DNA from: Paludibacteraceae bacterium
Lineage (GTDB): Bacteria; Bacteroidota; Bacteroidia; Bacteroidales; Paludibacteraceae
DNA length: 45,862 nt
Reading direction: 5' to 3'
NCBI GenBank assembly: GCA_024400125.1
Contig: JAKSNG010000017.1
Location: forward strand, 1 to 45,862
Of the stretch, positions 26,638-34,447 are shown one piece after another. The stretch's first letter is position 1; each line of letters opens with the position of its first letter. The position numbers were made by a program, and so were the translations under genes. The notes beneath the pieces are model-generated. The model was not told the origin of the DNA. It made no database searches and saw only the letters and a list, made by a program, of their open reading frames with translations.

Positions 26638-27196
26638 CCTACTTTTTTCTGATATGTGCAAATTTTGGTGCAATTTTTGCTAAATTTTTGGTTTGGCTTG
26701 TCTTAGGGTGGTCGCGAGATGGTCCCGAAGTTGACGGCGGCTTTGTTCCCGCTTTGCGGCGGATCATTTTTATACAGGAAGGTTTATGAAGGTCTATGAA
26801 GATTTTTATTTAACAAAAACCGAAATTAACCTCTTGTGGTTGCTGCTATGTCTCTTTTGAGCCATTGATGCTGTAGTTGCCTGCAAATCTTCGTGAGCGA
26901 GCTCACAATCTTTTCAGTCACCTACATCCTCTTCCTATCGGATTAGCATCAACCCCAAGACGATAAACCACGCGCTTCGCGCTAAAAACAATCCACATCT
27001 GTTGAAGTTCCAAAAGTTCCAAGAGTTCCAAGAGTTAAACAAAGCTGTTTTTTGTTACCACCTTGATGAGAATGGAGCCTTAGGAAAGGTAATAGTGTTG
27101 AACAAAATACAAAACTGTTTTTAATGGTTTTTGTCTTTCCAACATAGGCGCTTGTGTTAGAACAAAAACAGCGGATTTTTTAGCCGATAAATTGAC
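26638..27196. other. 559-bp gene-free convergent intergenic region
   Basis: No coding frame of substance is visible on either strand. The region holds AT-rich tracts, a small hairpin GTGAG-CGAG-CTCAC (26893-26906), a GCGC-rich mini-hairpin near 26971-26981, direct AAGTTCC repeats (27005-27036), and T-rich tracts with A/T hairpin potential towards 27190 that could terminate the leftward operon's neighbour. No promoter of the TTTG-N20-TAnnTTTG type was found. Confidence 0.6.
27005..27036. repeat. Short direct repeat, AAGTTCC units
   Basis: Three units of AAGTTCC/GAGTTCC spaced 10-11 bases, followed by GAGTT. The core AAGTTCCAAAAGTT is shared with 35720-35735 next to the giant gene's stop. Confidence 0.65.
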
Positions 27197-28003
27197 CTAT
27201 ACGCCGTTATTTTTGCGTGGTTTGGTTTTATTTTTATGTTGAGCACCATTTTTCCAGCGATAACCTATGCCTAGTGATAGTCGTTGTGGATAAAGCGTTG
27301 TGTTTGTTTCGCTATAATTTTTATAATAGGTAAAGATGTCTGTTAAACTGATTTGGTAATTAAATAGCAATTGTATTCCATTCGAGAATTCATATCCTAT
27401 TGTGGCTGCCAATCCAGAGTGATTATTATGCAATTGATACATATTATAATGACGAGCAGATATTTCCTCACGAAGATTGTCAAATTCCTCACCAACCACA
27501 ACGCTGTTGTTCGTATACGCATTGATATTGGATAAGAATGTAAAATGTGTAAATAGTCCAAGACCTATAGATAGATAACCCTGTTGTAGATTACCTATTC
27601 GTCCCATAAAATATACAGGTAAATCAAAACCAAAAGACCATACTTGTTGCGCTTGTGGGATTCCTTTAATATAATTTTCTTCTGCAGTAAACACTAGACG
27701 TCCCTGAATAGCAAAATGTTTAGTCACACAAAAATCGATTAATCCACCAAAATCTCCACCAAAGTTCATAGTAGAAGAAGTTCCTTTGGCATCAGTAATT
27801 ATAAAATTCGATAAATTAGCAGCCCCAAATAATCCTCCTGTTACGATTTTGGGTAATTTGTCTTGGTCCAAACTATCCAAAAGCACTTCTTGGTCAAAAG
27901 CATTAACCCTCTCCATAGCAATGGCCAATTTGTTATTTTGGTCATCTGCCAATATACATGAAACAATTGTCAAGCTCAATATAAATAATAAATATCTACG
28001 CAT
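27197..28003 (-). CDS. Outer-membrane beta-barrel protein, unknown function
   Basis: This 268-residue protein has a signal peptide (about 1-19, MRRYLLFILSLTIVSCILA). From residue 55 on, alternating strands with glycine and aromatic girdle residues suggest an 8-10-stranded barrel (FGGLIDFCVTKHFAIQGRLVFT, GFDLPVYFMGRIG, LSLGIGYRWK at the end). The tail KNKTKPRKNNGV is basic and unusual after a last strand. It starts two bases after the DUF5686 gene stops, so the two are co-transcribed and might act together at the outer membrane. The family could not be named. Confidence 0.78.
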   Translation of the reverse strand: MRRYLLFILSLTIVSCILADDQNNKLAIAMERVNAFDQEVLLDSLDQDKLPKIVTGGLFGAANLSNFIITDAKGTSSTMNFGGDFGGLIDFCVTKHFAIQGRLVFTAEENYIKGIPQAQQVWSFGFDLPVYFMGRIGNLQQGYLSIGLGLFTHFTFLSNINAYTNNSVVVGEEFDNLREEISARHYNMYQLHNNHSGLAATIGYEFSNGIQLLFNYQISLTDIFTYYKNYSETNTTLYPQRLSLGIGYRWKNGAQHKNKTKPRKNNGV

Positions 28004-28005
28004 AA

Positions 28006-30729
28006 TTAAAATTCAAACCTAACAGTTACTTTCACACCATTTCGTCCCCATGCTCCTAACTTACGATAATGAATGCCATCTGCTAATAAATAATCATTGT
28101 ATGTCAATCGTCTCACATAGTCTATTCGCACGAATTTGAAGATGTTTTCCAAACCAGCTGTAATTTCCATATATGGCAATTGACCTAACGGGGAACTGGT
28201 ATAACCAGATGTGTAATTTCCTTGTTGATCATATTGAGCAGCATTGGGGAATGTATAGATTCCCGTATTCCCATTTAAGAATGGGTTATTCTTATCTGTT
28301 AATCCTCCATATATACCAGCGAAAGACACTACTCCTCTTAATTTTAATCGATTGATTCCTGGAATACGATTAAGAATCCAACCTTTGAAAAAATAAGTCA
28401 TGTATAATGCTATGTATTCATCCATAATAAACTCCATCGGTTGCATCAAATTAAATGCGTTCTTTCCTAAGAATATAGAAGTAGAAGAATATGGATAATA
28501 TAGTTTAGTAAATGGGACTTTATTCCAAATCATACCAGTTTGTAAACGTACATCAAGATGTCCAAAAGAAGAAAACCAAAATCGCTTTTCTGCGGTCAAC
28601 TCTGTTTTGTTATAATAGAATCCTAACCCACCGGTATAACGGTCATCAAAATAACCCATTTTATGACAGACACTAATAACGGGAGCATCTTGTTCAAGAG
28701 TAAAAGGAGATTCAACCCCCTGCCGATTGATAGGAAAATCTGACCCTGGAGAGTAACGCAATTCAGCCCCCCATTCATAACAATTATAGTCTCGTACGTT
28801 TTGTGTAAGAATATTTTTGTTTTCTCCGTCTTTCTGATTTACTATAAGACGATTATAACTCATTGCCCCAGCAGCTTCATTATTTTCAAAATCAAAGTAC
28901 GTTTTAAAAGTCAAATGGTTGACCCATTCTTTCATATAGAATGCTTTGGCATGAAAAGAATACTGGAAGTTCTTCATCTCAGGTTTGCTTGTAGGGATGG
29001 ACATTAATATATTGTCGCGTTCCACGATACCTTGCATTTGTCCGGGCTCTTCCACATCATATTGAACAGATAAAGTGATATAATGTCTGAGCGGGTAGAA
29101 CGGTTGATATTTTTTCTTGATGAAGGAATAAAGCAACGTGGCATTGTACTTAGGACGTAAATCCGTTGAACCAAATGCGGCATATCCCATGAAGAAAATA
29201 TTTGGATGCAAATTAGCAGTCGTTTGTCCACCTATACGAAAACGAGCTCCCTCTAACATATTATACGAAATTGTACTATATATTGGGCCGAAATCCCATT
29301 TAGACTCTCCCCAACGAGTGGACGGCACAGTCGCCACATATTCAGATGTTAATGCATCAATAGTCATAATCAAAGAATTGAACTTAGGCGTTTCTTTGAA
29401 TCGTTGCAGAAGATCCATAACAGAGGACTCATAAAATGGTAGAGGTTCTGGTCGCATACGCTCCCATAAAGCCAAGTCTTCACGAATAGAAATCGTATCC
29501 GATGGAGCTAGTGTATCTATTGGAGTAAAAGAGGAAAAAATACTAGGCCTAATCTCGGAATCAAAATCAAGATTCGTGTAAATTTTTGTTTGCCGCAGCA
29601 ATAATGTTTTATTACGTTTAGTAATATAGAATTTAGCAAATGTGTTTGTTCGTTCTGGAAGCCAACGCCCCATAGAATCTTTATGATACGTATGTTCTAT
29701 AGAGAAATCGCTTACAAAATTCAAATTGATATGCGTTGGAATATTTAGATTATATCTTTTGATTTTGTAAGTTGAATCATTCACAATATATAAATGTCCT
29801 GTAAAGGAATAACTTTCCGAATTGACAGGGACAAAAGCTAAGTCTATACAAGAATCACCATCCAACAAAATTGTGTCCATGATATAATACTGATAATAAC
29901 TCACCGCCAAAGATTTCGAGACAGGAGAGACAAAACGATTAAATAGTATTTCTATATCATCCGAGTTAATATCAACATCTTGGAATACGGCATTGATATT
30001 TTTTTGTAGAACAGAAGTTGTCAAAAGGTCTTCTACTCCGAAGATACGTTTACGACCTAATATTTTCTTCTCTCGTTTAGGATGTTTTTGATAATACTCT
30101 TTTGCGACATTCTCTCGCATGGAAATAGTAAGCGATGGATAAACACCAGATGTATCCACATACTCTTTTACAAACGCGAAATCCTTCCACAAGCCTTTGT
30201 TATAATTAGGAGTAAAGTTATCTAAAGCAAACGAAGCACGAGTATAAGTATCTGCTATATATTTAGGTTCAGCTTTTGCAGTTGCAGAATCTTTACGTGC
30301 TATTACATTGCGAATTAACTCTACAGCAGGGTTTCCTTTACGGCGATACTGTTGTTTGGTGCGTTGAGGCGTCACGACAATATCCTTTAGATTATATACA
30401 TCAGGAACCATTTTGACCTTTATATCCTTACGAACCTGTCCCTTGCGCAAATTTAACATTTCCGTCTTAAAGCCTATCATTTGAAACACTATCGTAGAAT
30501 AATTAGAAGTGTTATAAATAGAAAAGTACCCATCCACATCAGAAGTAGTCCCTATATTAGTGGCAATTGTCCCCCCTTTAGAGTCGGATTTGATAAAGTA
30601 TATTTGCACAAACGGAAGTGTTTCCCCTGTTTCTGCATCAACAACAATGCCATTTGCTCCTATTTTCTCATATTGAGCATAAGTCGGAGTAGTACAACAT
30701 AATAATATGAAAAGCAAAAATATTATCAT
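28006..30729 (-). CDS. DUF5686 family outer-membrane protein with carboxypeptidase-like regulatory domain
   Basis: This 907-residue protein has a signal peptide (about 1-19, ending YAQ). An N-terminal carboxypeptidase-D regulatory-like beta sandwich follows (about 26-110: NGIVVDAETGETLPFVQIYF ... VDGYFSI). Then comes LKDIVVTPQRTKQQYRRKGNPAVELIRNVIARKD, the DUF5686 start, and a long barrel-like C-terminal half with many aromatic strands ending in VKVTVRFEF. These proteins are frequent in Bacteroidota; their cargo is unknown. Its start overlaps the stop of the small transporter upstream (ATGA at 30726). Confidence 0.92.
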   Translation of the reverse strand: MIIFLLFILLCCTTPTYAQYEKIGANGIVVDAETGETLPFVQIYFIKSDSKGGTIATNIGTTSDVDGYFSIYNTSNYSTIVFQMIGFKTEMLNLRKGQVRKDIKVKMVPDVYNLKDIVVTPQRTKQQYRRKGNPAVELIRNVIARKDSATAKAEPKYIADTYTRASFALDNFTPNYNKGLWKDFAFVKEYVDTSGVYPSLTISMRENVAKEYYQKHPKREKKILGRKRIFGVEDLLTTSVLQKNINAVFQDVDINSDDIEILFNRFVSPVSKSLAVSYYQYYIMDTILLDGDSCIDLAFVPVNSESYSFTGHLYIVNDSTYKIKRYNLNIPTHINLNFVSDFSIEHTYHKDSMGRWLPERTNTFAKFYITKRNKTLLLRQTKIYTNLDFDSEIRPSIFSSFTPIDTLAPSDTISIREDLALWERMRPEPLPFYESSVMDLLQRFKETPKFNSLIMTIDALTSEYVATVPSTRWGESKWDFGPIYSTISYNMLEGARFRIGGQTTANLHPNIFFMGYAAFGSTDLRPKYNATLLYSFIKKKYQPFYPLRHYITLSVQYDVEEPGQMQGIVERDNILMSIPTSKPEMKNFQYSFHAKAFYMKEWVNHLTFKTYFDFENNEAAGAMSYNRLIVNQKDGENKNILTQNVRDYNCYEWGAELRYSPGSDFPINRQGVESPFTLEQDAPVISVCHKMGYFDDRYTGGLGFYYNKTELTAEKRFWFSSFGHLDVRLQTGMIWNKVPFTKLYYPYSSTSIFLGKNAFNLMQPMEFIMDEYIALYMTYFFKGWILNRIPGINRLKLRGVVSFAGIYGGLTDKNNPFLNGNTGIYTFPNAAQYDQQGNYTSGYTSSPLGQLPYMEITAGLENIFKFVRIDYVRRLTYNDYLLADGIHYRKLGAWGRNGVKVTVRFEF

Positions 30730-31079
30730 TTAGCAATCATAAAACATCCACCCATCACCAACAACACACCAATCCATTGCATCCATGTTACAGTTTCATG
30801 AAAAATGAAAACGCCAGCCAACATTCCTAAAATAAATCCCAAACTTGTTAAGGGATATATGATTGAAAATGGATAATGATTTAATAGCCAAAGCCAATAT
30901 ATATTTGTGACGACTAATAATAATACACCAGAGATAAGCCAACCGTTAAGCAGTATCTGATGAATAAAGCAATCCCATGTCCACGTAAAATCGACCTTTT
31001 GAATACCCAGTTTAAAGAAAACCTGCCCAAAAGCAAGCATTGCAGTTTGGATAAGCATTAAAAAAAATAGTTGTATCAT
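30726..31079 (-). CDS. Small four-helix DMT/EamA-like transporter
   Basis: This 117-residue protein has four hydrophobic helices (about 3-22, 44-66, 70-93, 98-116) and the family segment YPLTSLGFILGMLAGVFIFHE followed by WIGVLLVMGG. It resembles single-domain DMT proteins such as EmrE or ArnE/ArnF that dimerise, and lies directly after a GT4 gene with 4-nt overlaps both sides. Context suggests movement of a lipid-linked sugar or precursor rather than a drug, but that is inference. Confidence 0.85.
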   Translation of the reverse strand: MIQLFFLMLIQTAMLAFGQVFFKLGIQKVDFTWTWDCFIHQILLNGWLISGVLLLVVTNIYWLWLLNHYPFSIIYPLTSLGFILGMLAGVFIFHETVTWMQWIGVLLVMGGCFMIAK

Positions 31080-32236
31080 TTCTTGTATTTTTCTTGTATA
31101 TCTTTATATCGTTCAATAACTTCATCTACAATATTTTCCCAAGATCTTGTCAGTGTTTTCGATGCCATTTGTCCAACTCTCCGAATTTCTTGAGGATGCT
31201 CAATTAAGTAACTAATCAATGCAGCATACGAAGGAATTTCTGGAGCAGTAAGCCAACCATTTATTCCATTGTTAATAACTTCAGAAGCAGTGCTTCCTGT
31301 ACACATTATTGTTGGCGTTTGTAATGCCGCTGCCTCACGAACAACTAATGGGGCATTGTCATACATAGAGGGAAAAAGGAAAATATCAGCAGCAGCATAA
31401 TACTGTTTAAGAAGTTCGCGATCAAAAATATTTCCAACCAAAGAGATTTTATTAGACAATCCTAAATCATTAATATGCTTATTTATCTCCGAAACAGCAT
31501 AGCCTGTTCCTATCATAAAGAAATGCCATGGTAAATGCTTGATATTATAAAGAGCATCTAATGTTAATCCTATCCCTTTTTCCCAAATATGTTGTCCTAC
31601 AAAAAGCAAAACTATTTCGCTATCCGCAATGCTTAATTTTTCACGCATTTCATGTCTCATTTGCATTATTTGAGGCTCTGGAGTCACAAAATCATTGCCA
31701 TTTTCTACCACAGTCAAATTTCCTTTGTATCCATATTCGCGTATAGTTGCTTCAACAGCTGCTTGTGGAATCCACACTTCATCTACCTGCTCATAAAAAT
31801 GCACTAAGTTTTTTATTGCCGCGTCAATTATTATCTTTGACTTTACAGCTCTCTCAAAATCTTGTCGATACTTGGAGTGAAAAGTTGCCACAATGGGTAT
31901 TTGTTGTTTTCTGGCTATTCGCAAAGCTAAATGTCCAGATGTAAACGGACAATGCGCATGCACCAAATCAAATGGCATCATACGCAGTTGGTTCATAAAA
32001 GTCCAATCTGTGTAGGGAAGTCCGTATCGATAAGGAGGTCTCTTTGGAATAGGTATTGAATTATAACGAAGAATTGGGAAGGGTTGTTTAATAATCATAT
32101 CTCCAGAATTAGGAGAAAATGGCGTCACTACACATACTTTTTGCTGCCGTTGATGTAACCAATAGGCATAATTATGTGCTGTCATTGCAACTCCGTCTAT
32201 AATAGGAGGATAATTGTCGTTAAATATTCCTATCAT
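31076..32236 (-). CDS. Glycosyltransferase family 4
   Basis: This 386-residue GT-B enzyme opens with IFNDNYPPIIDGVAMTAHNYA, the acceptor-domain start shared with PimB/DGDG-synthase-like GT4 proteins. HAHCPFTSGHLALRIARK and ATFHSKYRQDFER follow. The donor site has LLFVGQHIWEKGIGLTLDAL, YYAAADIFLFPSMYDNAPLVVREAAA (E-x7-E motif) and the C-terminal helix. It probably glycosylates a membrane lipid, in keeping with the neighbouring transporter and outer-membrane genes. Start ATG at 32236 lies 11 nt after the stop of the small secreted protein. Confidence 0.93.
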   Translation of the reverse strand: MIGIFNDNYPPIIDGVAMTAHNYAYWLHQRQQKVCVVTPFSPNSGDMIIKQPFPILRYNSIPIPKRPPYRYGLPYTDWTFMNQLRMMPFDLVHAHCPFTSGHLALRIARKQQIPIVATFHSKYRQDFERAVKSKIIIDAAIKNLVHFYEQVDEVWIPQAAVEATIREYGYKGNLTVVENGNDFVTPEPQIMQMRHEMREKLSIADSEIVLLFVGQHIWEKGIGLTLDALYNIKHLPWHFFMIGTGYAVSEINKHINDLGLSNKISLVGNIFDRELLKQYYAAADIFLFPSMYDNAPLVVREAAALQTPTIMCTGSTASEVINNGINGWLTAPEIPSYAALISYLIEHPQEIRRVGQMASKTLTRSWENIVDEVIERYKDIQEKYKK

Positions 32237-32247
32237 TTATAAACTTT

Positions 32248-32769
32248 TTAATGTATAAAAAAATAACACCATAAAGCCGTAAACCAATCCTTTAAAGCTC
32301 TAATTTTTTGAACCATATAAGGATGCTTTTTAACGTAATCTTTAACTATTATTTGCTGGTTACAATATGTGATTTCTGTTATTAATTCATTGTCTGTCCT
32401 ATGAATAATACGCTCATAGACGACTTGGATTTTTGAACTATCTCTTAGTGTGGAGATAAAATCCTTTTTAGTGTTGCATTGATTTCCGTTTATATAGCCA
32501 ATCCAAATACCTGTGTAGTAGTATTGTGTACGAGCCCATTGAGAAACAGAAACATAGATGTCACAATCCCAATCGACAAGTGATATTGTATACACGATTA
32601 TATCATATTCTGCATCTTCTGAAGTTGTGATAGAACAAGGTACATTAAGCTCGGTAAGTTCTACGGGGATATTAACTCCTTCTTGTTCATTTAATTGAGC
32701 AAAACAAGGAGAAAATGCCATTATGCTTACCAAAAACAAATATATCAATCTATGCATTAAATCTATCAT
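32248..32769 (-). CDS. Small secreted protein, unknown function
   Basis: This protein is 173 residues if it starts at 32769, or 169 from the ATG at 32757 (MHRLIYLFLV), which better fits a signal peptide ending PCFAQ. The mature part has DWDCDIYVSVSQW and YYTGIWIGYINGN, suggesting a small beta sheet, and ends with hydrophobic WFTALWCYFFIH. I recognise no family. It is the first gene after the structured RNA and its terminator (32850-32801), and the first of a five-gene operon reaching 27197. Confidence 0.7.
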   Translation of the reverse strand: MIDLMHRLIYLFLVSIMAFSPCFAQLNEQEGVNIPVELTELNVPCSITTSEDAEYDIIVYTISLVDWDCDIYVSVSQWARTQYYYTGIWIGYINGNQCNTKKDFISTLRDSSKIQVVYERIIHRTDNELITEITYCNQQIIVKDYVKKHPYMVQKIRALKDWFTALWCYFFIH

Positions 32770-32800
32770 ACGAGCTTACTTTTAATTCGTATAGGCACAT

Positions 32801-32850
32801 AAAAAAGCGCAGACCTCTTGCTGTTCACTTACAGTTCGAGGTCTTCGCAT
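32801..32850 (-). terminator. Strong intrinsic terminator at the 3' end of the structured RNA
   Basis: Reading leftward, GCG-A-AGACCTC (32848-32838), GAA, CTGT, loop AAGTGA, ACAG, CAA, GAGGTCT-GCGC, then T6 (32806-32801). Stems are 3+7+4 bp with a symmetric internal loop. The T run on this strand only shows the direction. It stands 31 bases before the first start codon of the downstream operon. Confidence 0.88.
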
Positions 32851-33125
32851 TACCTTTAGAGTCAAATAAACAACAGGAAACCTACGCTGATATGATATAG
32901 TTTGATGAACGGGTGCATGCACATACATACACGCGAGCATGACACAATCATACCCATAGGCATCTATTGTAACTTTGATTTTAACTCTAAATTCAGAAAT
33001 TTGCGAAGTCTCGAACTATTAAATACAAAGCATCAATAAACGCTATTTTCAATATGTCTTCCCAGATTTTCACTGGGGAAATCCACCCTGCAAATTAGAC
33101 ACACTTGCCCTCCAGCGTAGATTTT
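32801..33125 (-). ncRNA. Candidate structured RNA: independent ncRNA or switch-like leader
   Basis: About 325 nt, transcribed leftward from the promoter at 33163-33132. The predicted 5' end starts a 12-bp closing helix: 33124-33113 pairs with 32889-32878 (one G-U). Inside are helix 33105-33098/33058-33051 and hairpin 33077-33073/33065-33061. A hairpin at 32945-32937/32920-32913 has one bulge. Segments 33017-33003 and 32991-32984 are complementary to 32848-32833 and 32862-32855 (8+6 and 8 bp), which would form a pseudoknot with the closing helix or an alternative fold to the terminator. No open reading frame is convincing. I do not recognise an Rfam class; RNase P, tmRNA and SRP signatures are absent. 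A 6S-like or Bacteroidales-specific RNA remains possible. Confidence 0.6.
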
Positions 33126-33131
33126 CGGGTG

Positions 33132-33163
33132 CAAAAGTACAATTTTTTTTTGATATACACAAA
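33132..33163 (-). promoter_or_regulatory. Promoter of the structured RNA (and perhaps the GT4 operon)
   Basis: Reading leftward, TTTG (33163-33160), 20 bases, TACTTTTG (33139-33132), then CACCCG. The expected start at about 33125 coincides with the first base of the RNA's closing helix. Confidence 0.85.
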
Positions 33164-33201
33164 TTTTTAGGGCAAAAAGTGTGATTTTTTTAGCAAGCAG
33201 G

Positions 33202-34302
33202 CTATGATATACGCCAAAAATAACAGCAGGATAAAAGAAAAACAATCTCTGCTGCGAGCAGAAGTTGATAATATGATGCCATCACCATGCAGGGACTGAG
33301 CAACGTATAGACAAGAAGTCCTATCAATACAACCACATACGGAATTGCCCAATAATGGCGATAACGCCAGAAGATAGCCATCCATGGTGTAAACGCTATC
33401 GCTAAGAGATTAAAGCCTGTGAAAGGCAAGTCCGACACAAGCCAAAGCAACCACTCGATAAGCCCAAGGAGGGTGAAAAAAAGAGTATAGACCGCTGCGC
33501 TGAAAGAGGATAGAGTATGGAGTATGGACCGCTTCGCTGAAGGAGTATAGACCGCTGCGCTGAAAGAGAATAGAGTGAGGAGTAGGAAGAGGAGAGCGAC
33601 CACGTTGGGGTGAAGAGTACGACGAGTGGGAACGGACTCCACCTGCTGCACGAGCGTATCGGTGGCAGACAAAAGAGGGCGTGCGTCAATAGTAGCCGCT
33701 TGCAAGAACGGTACTAACTGTGCCGGATAAAGGACTTTTTGCCGCTTCGGCAAACTGCGGTCACTCAACTCTATATCCCCCAACGTGTTGTAGAGCACAT
33801 CCGTCCAAGGACAGTCTTGACTATGCAAATGGGAGAGTTCACGGATACTGAGTTCGTATTCATCGGTATATGTATAGGCGATAGACTCATTCGCCATTTT
33901 GGCTGCCTTATCTAAGTACCGAACGACCATCTGACAACAACTGCCTGTTACAGGATTATAGGCACGGACATAGCCCCTACGATAGTCCTCGTCTAAGACT
34001 TGACATAACGCAAACAACATCGTGTCCGGCAACTGCAACGCATACTCATGCACCGTACCTCCGTCACGACGTAAATAATCCTCCGTAGGCAGCACCTCCA
34101 AACCCATCTTTAAGTTACCTGCCAAATAGGCACCAAAACGATTCGTCAAATGTTCACCCACATAGTCATACACAAAATCCGTCTCTAATTCGGGACATTG
34201 CATACGAATAGCAGCATGACCGTACGTGGAATAGAAATGCCGGTCATCGGGCTCCGCAATGAGCAGCGAGGGAATGATAATATATAACAGCCAATGGCAC
34301 AT
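33202..34302 (-). CDS. DUF4105 (Lnb-like N-terminal domain) membrane protein, diverged
   Basis: This 366-residue protein has a very short hydrophobic start (MCHWLLYIIIPSLLIA) running straight into FYSTYGHAAIRM, the conserved core of DUF4105/Lnb-type proteins, followed by FVYDYVGEHL and FGAYLAGNLKMGLE. Several membrane helices follow in the C-terminal third (about 225-366). Related Bacteroides proteins N-acylate lipoproteins. Where family members usually carry Thr-Cys before the Tyr-Ser-x-Phe-Gly-His motif, this protein has Ile-Ala. Part of the membrane region (about 243-273) is encoded by a triplicated DNA repeat. An in-frame stop upstream rules out a longer N-terminus. Confidence 0.75.
   Translation of the reverse strand: MCHWLLYIIIPSLLIAEPDDRHFYSTYGHAAIRMQCPELETDFVYDYVGEHLTNRFGAYLAGNLKMGLEVLPTEDYLRRDGGTVHEYALQLPDTMLFALCQVLDEDYRRGYVRAYNPVTGSCCQMVVRYLDKAAKMANESIAYTYTDEYELSIRELSHLHSQDCPWTDVLYNTLGDIELSDRSLPKRQKVLYPAQLVPFLQAATIDARPLLSATDTLVQQVESVPTRRTLHPNVVALLFLLLTLFSFSAAVYTPSAKRSILHTLSSFSAAVYTLFFTLLGLIEWLLWLVSDLPFTGFNLLAIAFTPWMAIFWRYRHYWAIPYVVVLIGLLVYTLLSPCMVMASYYQLLLAAEIVFLLSCCYFWRIS
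33483..33574. repeat. Intragenic repeat: two 60-bp-spaced copies plus a third partial copy
   Basis: GAGTATAGACCGCTGCGCTG starts at 33483 and again at 33543, exactly 60 bases apart. Each continues AAAGAG(G/A)ATAGAG. A variant copy (GAGTATGGACCGCTTCGCTG) starts at 33520. They lie inside the DUF4105 gene and stay in frame, adding SFSAAVYT-type repeats to the protein. Confidence 0.85.
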
Positions 34303-34303
34303 G

Positions 34304-34414
34304 TTACCAACGCATCGGGGCTAATGCCTGTTCTTGGTATCCACCACTGCCAATCCCTGCCATCACTGCAGGGTCGTATGAGAAAATCTCTGTTTTAGGA
34401 GTTTGATATTTCAT
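34304..34414 (-). CDS. Small ORF, 36 residues, Bacteroidales short-peptide type
   Basis: ATG at 34414 opens a frame of 36 codons ending TAA at 34306-34304, one base before the DUF4105 ATG. The peptide starts MKYQTPKTEIFSYDP and has GIGSGG in its centre. The pattern K-x-Tyr-x-x-Pro-x-x-Glu-hydrophobic with a later Gly/Ser cluster recalls the numerous unnamed short proteins found near secreted-protein genes in Bacteroidales. It lies between the repeat at 34415 and the DUF4105 gene on the same strand. No function can be assigned, and translation is not proven. Confidence 0.5.
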   Translation of the reverse strand: MKYQTPKTEIFSYDPAVMAGIGSGGYQEQALAPMRW

Positions 34415-34447
34415 AAGTCGAAAGTCAAAAGTCGAAAGTCGAAAGTC
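34415..34447. repeat. Short tandem repeat, AAAGTCG units
   Basis: Five 6-8 base units (AAGTCG, AAAGTC, AAAAGTCG, AAAGTCG, AAAGTC) span the end of the 419-residue protein gene (stop 34448-34446) and abut the small ORF's start codon. Confidence 0.8.

Noticed and set aside
26783..26857. 24-codon frame MKVYEDFYL in the convergent gap
   Set aside because: Short, next to a GAAGGTTTATGAAGGTCTATGAAG repeat, no coupling to a neighbour and no family pattern.
32801..33125. Structured RNA as RNase P RNA, tmRNA or SRP RNA
   Set aside because: The P4 strands of RNase P, the tRNA-like ends and tag frame of tmRNA, and the GGAA/AGCAG tip of SRP RNA are not found.
33033..33245. 70-codon open frame on the minus strand across the RNA promoter
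   Set aside because: It runs through the -33/-7 boxes and the RNA's 5' domain, has no signal or family resemblance and no fitting start context.
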